Source of the DNA: an uncultured Prevotella sp.
GTDB lineage: Bacteria; Bacteroidota; Bacteroidia; Bacteroidales; Bacteroidaceae
Reading direction: 5' to 3'
Length of the DNA: 64,000 bases
NCBI GenBank assembly: GCA_944319935.1
Contig: CALUFM010000031.1
Coordinates: 62,001 to 126,000, forward strand
The position numbers were made by a program, and so were the translations under genes. Numbering within the stretch: position 1 is the stretch's first letter; each line of letters opens with the position of its first letter. The notes beneath the pieces were generated by a model that did not search any database, was not told where the DNA came from, and worked only from the letters and a program-made list of their open reading frames with translations. This document shows, in pieces, positions 16,985 to 23,379 of this stretch.

Positions 16985-19480
16985 TCAGTCCATCATCTCG
17001 CCGCCGCCCTGCTGTTCCGCTCCGGTCACGTTGCTGCCCGGGCGTTTCTTGGGGGCTTTGGCCTTCATGTTGCCGAAGCTGTAGGTGAGCGTCAGGTTCA
17101 ATGTGCGTCCGCTGCGCCAGCTCTTCTGGTGGCGTGTGAAAGTCTCTGACGAGGTGAAGTTCTCGAACTTGCGAGTGTTGAGCAGGTCGCGGCAGTTGAG
17201 GGCTACGGTGAGCTTGCGGTTGAGGAACGTCTTGCGCACGCCGAGGTTCATGCTGAAGTTGGCCTTGCGGTAGCCCTGGGTGATGACCTGGCGCGAGCGG
17301 TAACGCCCCGTTAGCTGCACGGAGAGGTCCCAAGGCAGCATGAGCGAAGCCTGCATGCGGGCGTTCCATGTGAAGTTGTGGTTGCCCTCGCCGGTGATGG
17401 TCTGCCCGTCGATGTCATACGTAAAGCCGTTCAGCTTGTAGTAATACGCGTTGGCCGTGGTGGTGAGGTTGAGTATCTTGCACACCTGGTTCTTCAGCAC
17501 AAGCTCAAGACCCGCGCTGGTGCTGCTGGCCACGTTCATGTAGGTTGAGTACATCTGGTTGTCAGACGTGCTTTGGTAGTTGATGCGCTGGATGACGTCC
17601 GACGTGGGGCGGTAGTACGCGCTGACGAGCATCGAGTGGGCGTTCCATGTCTTGAGGTAGTTCAGCGAGAACGAGTTGCTGTACTCGGGGGTCAGCTCTG
17701 GGTTACCGAACGATGTCATCGAGGCGTCGCGCGTGTCGCGGAAGCTGTTTAGCTGATGTCCGCGGGGGCGGCGCAGGCGGCGCGTGTAGTTGAGCTGCAG
17801 TTGCTGCGACTCGTCTATCTGGTAAGAGAGGAACACGCTGGGGAACAACTGGAAGAAGTCCTTCTTGAAGGCCGGGTCGCGCTCGGCGAGGCCGTGGTCC
17901 TGGTCATAGTCGTAGCTGGAGGTGTTGATGCGCCAGTACTCGCCGCGCAGGCCGGCCATCACGCCGAAGTTGCCGAACTTCATTGTGGCCGTGGCGTAGA
18001 GGGCGTGCATGTCCTGGTTGTAGACGAAGCGGTTGTAGTAGGCCTTGTCCTCGGCCATGTCGGAGCCGTCCCACAGCGAGCCGATGAAGCTCTCCTGGGG
18101 CGAGTTGTCGCGGTCGAAGTTGCCTTGGTATCCCGCCTGCAGCAGTATGTTGTCGGTCAGGGGGTTCTCGTAGTCGAGCTTCACCTCCCACGAGTGGTTG
18201 CGCATGTACATCGGGCGGTACTGGTAGTCGTACTCGTCGGCATACGGTTCGCCGTAATACGTGGTGCTGTCCTGGTAGATGTTCTCCTGGTCCATGCGCC
18301 AGTTGTGGTAGTCGAGGGTGAAGTCGAGGTAGTGCTTGTCGGTGAAGCTGTGGCGGTAATTGAACTCGCCGTAGAACATGCGCATGTCGTTGTGTCCCGA
18401 AGAGTTGCGCAGCATGGTGTACGTGTCATGCTCCGCGCCTATGGTTCCGTAGTGATACGGGGTTACGCCGCCGTTCTTGTGGCTGCCGAGCATCATCATG
18501 CCGCCGAGCGAGAAGACGTCGCGGTCGGTGGCGTTGTAGCTCACCCCGGCGCGGGTGAAGAGGTTGTTGCCCATGCGGTTGTTGTCGGTGGTGTAGCGTT
18601 GGTACTGGTTGGTGTTGAGGTATTCCTGGTAGCTTGACGAGCCGCCGTCGTTGGCGCGGTGGCGGTAGCCTATGTTGAGGTATCCCTCCCAGCGTCCGAC
18701 GTTGAAGTTCACGTTGCCGCTGGCGTTCGCGCTGCCGCGCGTCGAGCCGCCCACCTGCGCCGAGCCGTAGTAGCCGGCGGCGCGGTTCTTCTTCAGCACG
18801 ATGTTGATGATGCCCGCGCTGCCCTCCGCGCTGTACTTGGCCGAAGGGTTGTCAATCACCTCTATGCGGTCGATGCTCTCCGAGGGTATTTGCTGCAGTA
18901 TTTCGGCGCGGTTGTCGCTGGTCAGTCCGCTGGCCTTGCCGTTGATCCAGACCTCCACGCTTGTGTTGCCGCGCAGCGAGATGTTGCCCTCCGTGTCAAC
19001 CTCCACCGAGGGTATGTTCTCAAGCACGTCGGTGGCGGCCTGGCCGGCGTTGCTGATGTCCTGGCTGACGTCGAACGACTTGCGGTCAACCTCGAGCCTC
19101 ATGGCGGGCCGCTGGGCGGTGACGGTGACCTCCTGCAGCGTCTGGCTGTCTTCCGACATGTGCAGCTTCTTCAGGTTGGCGTGGCGGTGCTGCTCGTCAA
19201 CGGCGAAGCCCGTCTCAAGCGTGGTGAAGCCGATGTATGACAGCTTGACGTCATACCGGCCGTAAGCCAGGCCCGAGATGTTGAACAGGCCTTTCTCGTC
19301 GGAGATGGCTCCCTTGATGAACTTCTGCGTGGCCTTGTCATACACGGCCACGTTGACGTATGGCATTGATTCGCCCGTGGTGGTGTCAACCACCTTGCCC
19401 CTGACGCTGCCCTGAGCGTATCCGAGGGTCGAGGCGAGCGCAAACAGGCAAAAGAGAATAAGTTTCTTCATAACACTCAT
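16985..19480 (-). CDS. TonB-receptor-like outer membrane protein with carboxypeptidase-regulatory-like domain
   Basis: This 831-residue protein has a signal peptide starting at the ATG at 19471 (MKKLILFCLFALASTLGYA); a start at 19480 is also possible. Residues about 25-110 form a CarboxypepD_reg-like/SusD-partner-type beta domain (VRGKVVDTTTGESMPYVNVA). Residues 120-225 form a plug-like domain with RLEVDRKSFDVSQDI, IPSVEVDTEGNISLRGN and SAEGSAGIINIVLKKN. The rest is a beta barrel of the outer-membrane-barrel-3 type. Such proteins import or export unknown ligands across the outer membrane; there is no SusD partner next to it, so glycan uptake is not supported. It stands alone, diverging from tRNA-Arg. 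A Gln/Gly-rich C-terminal tail (after GSNVTGAEQQGGGEMMD) is not typical of a barrel end, and its last strand may lie just before. Confidence 0.85.
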   Translation of the reverse strand: MSVMKKLILFCLFALASTLGYAQGSVRGKVVDTTTGESMPYVNVAVYDKATQKFIKGAISDEKGLFNISGLAYGRYDVKLSYIGFTTLETGFAVDEQHRHANLKKLHMSEDSQTLQEVTVTAQRPAMRLEVDRKSFDVSQDISNAGQAATDVLENIPSVEVDTEGNISLRGNTSVEVWINGKASGLTSDNRAEILQQIPSESIDRIEVIDNPSAKYSAEGSAGIINIVLKKNRAAGYYGSAQVGGSTRGSANASGNVNFNVGRWEGYLNIGYRHRANDGGSSSYQEYLNTNQYQRYTTDNNRMGNNLFTRAGVSYNATDRDVFSLGGMMMLGSHKNGGVTPYHYGTIGAEHDTYTMLRNSSGHNDMRMFYGEFNYRHSFTDKHYLDFTLDYHNWRMDQENIYQDSTTYYGEPYADEYDYQYRPMYMRNHSWEVKLDYENPLTDNILLQAGYQGNFDRDNSPQESFIGSLWDGSDMAEDKAYYNRFVYNQDMHALYATATMKFGNFGVMAGLRGEYWRINTSSYDYDQDHGLAERDPAFKKDFFQLFPSVFLSYQIDESQQLQLNYTRRLRRPRGHQLNSFRDTRDASMTSFGNPELTPEYSNSFSLNYLKTWNAHSMLVSAYYRPTSDVIQRINYQSTSDNQMYSTYMNVASSTSAGLELVLKNQVCKILNLTTTANAYYYKLNGFTYDIDGQTITGEGNHNFTWNARMQASLMLPWDLSVQLTGRYRSRQVITQGYRKANFSMNLGVRKTFLNRKLTVALNCRDLLNTRKFENFTSSETFTRHQKSWRSGRTLNLTLTYSFGNMKAKAPKKRPGSNVTGAEQQGGGEMMD

Positions 19481-19560
19481 TTTGATTGCGGCAACCGCTA
19501 AAAGTTTAAATGCTTTATATGTTTTTTCACAAATTATTTGGTTTTAACGTTTAAACTGAC

Positions 19561-19568
19561 TACCTTTG
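19561..19568 (+). promoter_or_regulatory. -7 box TACCTTTG for tRNA-Arg
   Basis: A perfect TAnnTTTG match ends 12 nt before the tRNA; ATTTGGTTTT about 20 bp upstream may be the -33 element. Confidence 0.7.
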
Positions 19569-19580
19569 CAGCCGGTTCGA

Positions 19581-19652
19581 GGTCTCATAGTTCAATGGAT
19601 AGAACAAGTCTCTCCTAAAGATTAGATCCGAGTTCGATTCTCGGTGAGACCA
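19581..19652 (+). tRNA. tRNA-Arg (anticodon CCT)
   Basis: A full cloverleaf can be drawn: acceptor GGTCTCA pairs with TGAGACC, the D arm is GTTC-AATGGATA-GAAC, the anticodon stem is AGTCT/AGATT around loop CTCCTAA, and the T arm is CCGAG-TTCGATT-CTCGG. Loop position 34-36 is CCT, reading the AGG arginine codon. The discriminator is A and CCA is not encoded. In a GC-rich genome this is a minor-codon tRNA. Confidence 0.95.
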
Positions 19653-19888
19653 CTTTCCTCCTTTCTTTAGGCGCGTGCGGCTCATGCCGGCGCGCCTTTT
19701 TTCGTGCCCTGACACCAAGACGGCGCATATATCAGACTTGGAAACGCCGTGCCGTGTAACCTCGCCTTTTGCCAACATGCCTGAGTTTTTTGCCCGGCAG
19801 CGGCGCGGCGTGCCGCCGGCCGCATGCGCATGCATGTTATATAAAGGTGAAAAAGCGGCGTTTCGTTGCGTGTTACGCCGAAAAACGC

Positions 19889-19896
19889 TATCTTTG
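19889..19896 (+). promoter_or_regulatory. -7 box TATCTTTG for the small membrane protein pair
   Basis: The box is a perfect TAnnTTTG match 24 bp before the ATG at 19921. Confidence 0.6.
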
Positions 19897-19920
19897 CAGT
19901 ACCGTAACATTTCATTGGAA

Positions 19921-20163
19921 ATGGGAAACTGGAGCGAACAGCAAGAAAAGAAGAAAGACAGCAAGGAAAAGGAAAAGGTGAGAAAGGAGACTTTGGCCAA
20001 ATATTTCCTCAACCTTTCACAACTCACATTCGTGGGGCTTGTGGTGGGCGTGGTCGTCCCGCTGTATTCAGACGCCGGCGACGCAAGGAACTGGTACGCG
20101 GCTTTCACCGGAAGCTTGATGACAATAATATTCGCATTGATTGGCAACAAAATATTAAAATGA
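19921..20163 (+). CDS. 80-residue two-span membrane protein
   Basis: The start at 19921 follows a good promoter by 24 bp, and upstream in-frame codons have no such support. The first 28 residues are very charged (EQQEKKKDSKEKEKVRKE), then come AKYFLNLSQLTFVGLVVGVV and a second hydrophobic segment (GSLMTIIFALIGNKILK). The layout (AKY near the first span, two short spans, basic end) resembles the frameshifted protein at 2637-2821 and a small protein type common in Bacteroidales. A one-span partner follows 13 bp downstream. The function is unknown; a membrane-associated stress or scaffold role would be a guess. Confidence 0.72.
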   Translation: MGNWSEQQEKKKDSKEKEKVRKETLAKYFLNLSQLTFVGLVVGVVVPLYSDAGDARNWYAAFTGSLMTIIFALIGNKILK

Positions 20164-20176
20164 CAAAACCACAATT

Positions 20177-20281
20177 ATGAACATGCTCGGAGTTGTATTC
20201 ACGATAGGCGTCATCATCGGCGGCGGCATACTGCTTTGGCTCAACACCAAGCGCGGCAAGAAGTGGCTTGAGAGCCTGTAG
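20177..20281 (+). CDS. 34-residue single-span membrane protein
   Basis: The short frame reads MNMLGVVFTIGVIIGGGILL, then WLNTKRGKKWLESL. It has one hydrophobic span with small residues (GGG) and a basic, amphipathic tail. It follows the 80-residue protein by 13 bp and surely shares its transcript. The closest parallel in the window is the 35-residue protein at 2533-2640, which has the same position behind a two-span partner. Function unknown; such proteins are often missed by automatic gene calling. Confidence 0.6.
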   Translation: MNMLGVVFTIGVIIGGGILLWLNTKRGKKWLESL

Positions 20282-20343
20282 CCGCACGGCCGGGCGGGCC
20301 CGCGCGGCGCGACCCTGACGGCCACCGGGGCGGCCACCATGAG

Positions 20344-20384
20344 CGTGTGCGCAACGCATTGGCAGCCAATGCGTTGCGCACACG
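20344..20384. repeat. perfect 20-bp palindrome with 1-nt centre
   Basis: Arms of 20 bp (CGTGTGCGCAACGCATTGGC and complement) flank a single A. A second copy with compensatory differences lies at 40325-40369. The GC-rich stretch that follows (CGTTTTACGGGGCGAAAGG) is also similar there, in opposite orientation. Confidence 0.85.
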
Positions 20385-20470
20385 TGGCGTTTTACGGGGC
20401 GAAAGGCCGCATTCCGCACGGCGAAACGCGGCGTGCGGCGCGGCAAGAAGCCGCCGCACGGGCGCGCCGA

Positions 20471-20517
20471 AAACGGAAAAGGCGGCCTCCACACCGTCGT
20501 CCGACGTGGAGGCCGCC
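20471..20517 (-). terminator. intrinsic terminator of the HU gene
   Basis: On the minus strand a 12-bp stem (GGCGGCCTCCAC and complement) is followed by TTTTCCGTTTT, 28 bp beyond the stop codon. Confidence 0.85.
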
Positions 20518-20544
20518 CCTTTTGCGCCTTTACAGCGGGCCGTA

Positions 20545-20817
20545 TCAGTTGAGCGCGTCGTTGAGTTCCGCGCCGGCCTTGAACTTGGCCACCTTCTTGG
20601 CTGCTATTTGGATTTTCTCTTTCGTGGCGGGGTTGATGCCTTCGCGGGCGGGACGCTCGTTCACGCTGAACGTGCCGAAGCCTACCAACGAAATCTTGTC
20701 ACCTGCCACGAGGGCGTCCTTGATGGCAGCCACAGTGGCGTCAAGAGCCTTCTTGGCGTCTGCCTTCGACAGCTCTGAGCCTGCCGCTATTTTTTCAATA
20801 AGTTCTGTCTTGTTCAT
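20545..20817 (-). CDS. HU family DNA-binding protein
   Basis: At exactly 90 residues this is a standard HU/IHF-fold histone-like protein. The N-terminal helices read MNKTELIEKIAAGSELSKAD. The DNA-binding arm carries the HU signature GFGTFSVNERPAREGINPAT, including the Arg-Asn-Pro-like tip. It ends KVAKFKAGAELNDALN as in HU-beta. HU binds DNA as a dimer without sequence preference, bends it and compacts the nucleoid. The gene has its own promoter (20874-20881) and terminator and is monocistronic. It diverges from the rhomboid protease gene, and the two share the 214-bp intergenic region. Confidence 0.96.
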   Translation of the reverse strand: MNKTELIEKIAAGSELSKADAKKALDATVAAIKDALVAGDKISLVGFGTFSVNERPAREGINPATKEKIQIAAKKVAKFKAGAELNDALN

Positions 20818-20873
20818 GTTCTAATTTGTTTTAAATATTAACCTAATAAATGTGTTTTGACGTATTTTCATCG

Positions 20874-20881
20874 CAAATATA
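20874..20881 (-). promoter_or_regulatory. -7 box TATATTTG for the HU gene
   Basis: On the minus strand the box is TATATTTG, 56 bp before the ATG at 20817. The leader between them is AT-rich, as usual for strongly expressed Bacteroidota genes. Confidence 0.65.
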
Positions 20882-20986
20882 ACCCTTTCATTTCATTCAT
20901 CAAACAAAAACGTGAAAAAAGTGAGGAATTTCATGAAAAAAAGTTGGTTAACACGCCGAATTATGCGCCATGACAGATATTTTTCG

Positions 20987-20994
20987 TACTTTTG
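20987..20994 (+). promoter_or_regulatory. -7 box TACTTTTG for the rhomboid gene
   Basis: This perfect TAnnTTTG match lies 37 bp before the ATG at 21032. Confidence 0.65.
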
Positions 20995-21031
20995 CCGACG
21001 TTTGGCGCATTAAACGAAAACTTTTACGACT

Positions 21032-21958
21032 ATGTTCAGAATACCTACGATAACAAAGAATTTGCTGATAATCAACGTCTTGATGTTCCTCGCGCTGATA
21101 GTGTTCGAACGGATGGGCGTTGACCTCAACTACACGCTCGGGCTGCACTTCTTCCTCGCGCCCGACTTCCACCTGTACCAGCTCTTCACGTACATGTTCA
21201 TGCACGGCGGCTTCACGCACATACTGTTCAACATGTTCACGCTGTGGATGTTCGGCGGCGTGGTCGAGCAGGTGTGGGGGCCTAAGAAGTTCCTCTTCTA
21301 CTACATGGCGTGCGGCGTCGGCGCGGGCGTCATACAGATGGTGGCGCAGTTCGGCGAGTTCTACATGCTCGCCAGCGGGCAAATCCCCGGCTTCAACCTC
21401 GGCATGGCCATGGAGGTGGCTCAGGCCAACGCCCCGCTGCTCAACCTGTGGACCACCGTGGGCGCGTCAGGCGCCATCTACGGCGTGCTGCTGGCCTTCG
21501 GCATGCTCTTCCCCGAGCAGCGCATGTTCATCTTCCCCCTGCCCGTGCCCATCAAGGCCAAGTGGATGGTGTGCATCTGGATTGCAATAGAGCTGCTCTC
21601 GGCCCTCGGCACCAGCGGCAGCCAGGTGGCCCACTTCGCCCACCTCGGCGGCATGCTCTTCGGATACATCATGATACGCTACTGGCGCAACCACCCCGGC
21701 GGGGGCTACGGCGGCTACGGACGGTCGCGCGGGCAGCAGTTCTTCGACCGCATGAAGGACAACTGGGAGCGGCGCAGCCACCGCCGCGCCGACGACGCCC
21801 GCCGGCAAGACCCGAGGCGCGAGTCTGACTGGGACTACAACGCCCGCCGCAAGGCCGAGCAGGACGAAATCGACCGCATACTCGACAAGGTGCGCCGCAG
21901 CGGCTACGACAGCCTGACCGAGGAGGAGAAGCGCAAGCTGTTCAACGGCGGCAAGTAG
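21032..21958 (+). CDS. rhomboid family intramembrane serine protease
   Basis: The 308-residue protein has the six-span rhomboid core in residues 1-217. The catalytic Ser146 is in VGASGAIYG, His204 is in HFAHLGGMLFGY, and the conserved HGGFTHILFNM motif is at 58-68. It would cleave membrane proteins within or near their spans in the inner membrane. After the core, residues 220-308 are a very charged cytoplasmic tail rich in Arg and Asp (RSHRRADDARRQDPRRESDW), ending in the helical SLTEEEKRKLFNGGK; this tail is common in Bacteroidales rhomboids. The neighbours are HU (divergent) and an EEP-family protein downstream, an order I associate with Bacteroidales. Substrates are unknown. Confidence 0.92.
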   Translation: MFRIPTITKNLLIINVLMFLALIVFERMGVDLNYTLGLHFFLAPDFHLYQLFTYMFMHGGFTHILFNMFTLWMFGGVVEQVWGPKKFLFYYMACGVGAGVIQMVAQFGEFYMLASGQIPGFNLGMAMEVAQANAPLLNLWTTVGASGAIYGVLLAFGMLFPEQRMFIFPLPVPIKAKWMVCIWIAIELLSALGTSGSQVAHFAHLGGMLFGYIMIRYWRNHPGGGYGGYGRSRGQQFFDRMKDNWERRSHRRADDARRQDPRRESDWDYNARRKAEQDEIDRILDKVRRSGYDSLTEEEKRKLFNGGK

Positions 21959-21966
21959 GTTTCAAG

Positions 21967-22141
21967 AGCTGGCAGCGGTCAGCAGACAGCAGACAAGCAG
22001 TCAGCAGACAAGCGGTCAGCAGACAAGCCTCATCAGGCTTATTAGGCCTGTCAGGCTCATTTGGCTCATTAGTCCTATTGGGCTTATCTGGCCTATTTGG
22101 CTTATCTGGCCTATTAGCCTCATTAGCCCTATCCGGCTTGC
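21967..22141. repeat. AGACAAGC then CYYATYWGG word array
   Basis: Words of the CAGCAGACAAGC type run to about 22030, followed by 9-bp CYYATYWGG words to 22141. Only forward words are present. The array fills the gap between the rhomboid stop and a TATCTTTA box (22144-22151) before the next gene. Confidence 0.75.
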
Positions 22142-22164
22142 CTTATCTTTAAAGACCAACCACA

Positions 22165-23247
22165 ATGATAAAACAACTCAGGGACATAACGCTGCGGATA
22201 GTGGCCGGAGCCAACGTCGCCACAGTGGCGTTGATGCTGCTCGTGGGCTTCTCTGACCGCGTTGACCCCGCCGCCCACCCGGTGTGGGCCAACGCCGGAC
22301 TGGCCTTCCCGGCCTTCCTGCTGGTCAACTTCGGCTTCCTCGTGTTCTTCCTCATCTTCAAGAAACGCTACGCCCTGGTACCCCTGGCCGGCTTCCTGCT
22401 CGGCTATTCGCCGATACGCAAGTACTGCCCCCTGAACGTCACCCGCGACGCCCCGCAGGGCGCGCTCAAGGTGCTGTCGTTCAACGTCTACTCGTTCAAG
22501 GCGGAAGACGCGCCCGAAGGGCAGCCCAACCCTACCGCGCAATACATCATCGACAGCCAGGCCGACATAGTGTGCCTGCAGGAAGCCATGCTGCACGGCC
22601 CCGTAGAGCGCATGCTCGACAGCACGTACGCCTACCGCGACTCAGTCATCCACCCAGGCCGGGGCGACTGCCTCGTGCTGCTGAGCAAATACCCCATACT
22701 CTCAAAGGAACGCATACCCTACCCCTCGAAGGGCAACCTCAGCGCGGCCTTCAGGGTGAAGGTGGGCGGCGAGGTGGTGACCGTCGTCAACAACCACTTC
22801 GAGACGTCAGGCCTCTCGCAGGCCGACCGCGCCGGATTCAAGCAGATGGTCAAGGGCGAAGCCGCCAAGGACACAATGCGCGCCGAGTCGCGCCGCCTGC
22901 TATCGAAGCTCGGCGAGGCCGCCAAGACACGCGCCCCGCAGGTGGAAGCCGTGGCGCGCTACGTTGAGCGGTGCGAAGGCCCCGTCATACTGTGCGGCGA
23001 CTTCAACGACAGCCCCATATCCTACGCCCACCACACGCTCGACAAGGTGCTGACCGACTGCTACATAGCCACCGGCAACGGCCCCGGCATATCCTACCAC
23101 CACAACGCCATCTTCGTGCGCATAGACAACATCATGTGTTCAAGCCACTTCAAGCCCTACCGCTGCAAGGTTGACCGCAGCATCAAATACTCCGACCACT
23201 ACCCCATATACTGCTGGCTCGAGCGCGTCGGCGACGGCGCGAAATGA
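22165..23247 (+). CDS. membrane-anchored endonuclease/exonuclease/phosphatase (EEP) family protein
   Basis: The 360-residue protein begins with three hydrophobic segments (residues about 8-95), then an EEP-fold domain starting at LKVLSFNVYSFK. Conserved family points are CLQEAML (metal-binding Glu), NNHFETSGL, LCGDFNDSP (Asp and Asn of the catalytic centre) and SDHYPIYC near the end (catalytic His). Family members cut phosphodiester bonds in DNA, lipids or inositol phosphates; with an N-terminal membrane anchor this one faces either the periplasm or the cytoplasm, and its substrate is not clear. It sits after the rhomboid gene with a repeat-filled 206-bp gap. A weak -7 box (TATCTTTA) 14 bp upstream may give it its own start. 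Confidence 0.86.
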   Translation: MIKQLRDITLRIVAGANVATVALMLLVGFSDRVDPAAHPVWANAGLAFPAFLLVNFGFLVFFLIFKKRYALVPLAGFLLGYSPIRKYCPLNVTRDAPQGALKVLSFNVYSFKAEDAPEGQPNPTAQYIIDSQADIVCLQEAMLHGPVERMLDSTYAYRDSVIHPGRGDCLVLLSKYPILSKERIPYPSKGNLSAAFRVKVGGEVVTVVNNHFETSGLSQADRAGFKQMVKGEAAKDTMRAESRRLLSKLGEAAKTRAPQVEAVARYVERCEGPVILCGDFNDSPISYAHHTLDKVLTDCYIATGNGPGISYHHNAIFVRIDNIMCSSHFKPYRCKVDRSIKYSDHYPIYCWLERVGDGAK

Positions 23248-23322
23248 CGCGGCACATGACGCCGAAAAGTAAAAAAAAGCTCGTTTCTTACGTTTTTATT
23301 TCGCTTAATCGAATTTTTACAT

Positions 23323-23330
23323 TATTTTTG
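23323..23330 (+). promoter_or_regulatory. -7 box TATTTTTG for secDF
   Basis: The TATTTTTG box lies 50 bp before the ATG at 23380 in an AT-rich leader. Confidence 0.65.
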
Positions 23331-23379
23331 CACGCTATAATGGAAAAATGAAAAAACATCAAAATAAACAACTAACAAA

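Noticed and set aside
17756..18637. 293-codon plus-strand frame opposite the TonB-type gene
   Set aside because: Its Val/Ala/Leu-rich, domain-free translation is the typical shadow of a GC-rich gene; the minus-strand protein has clear domains across the same stretch.
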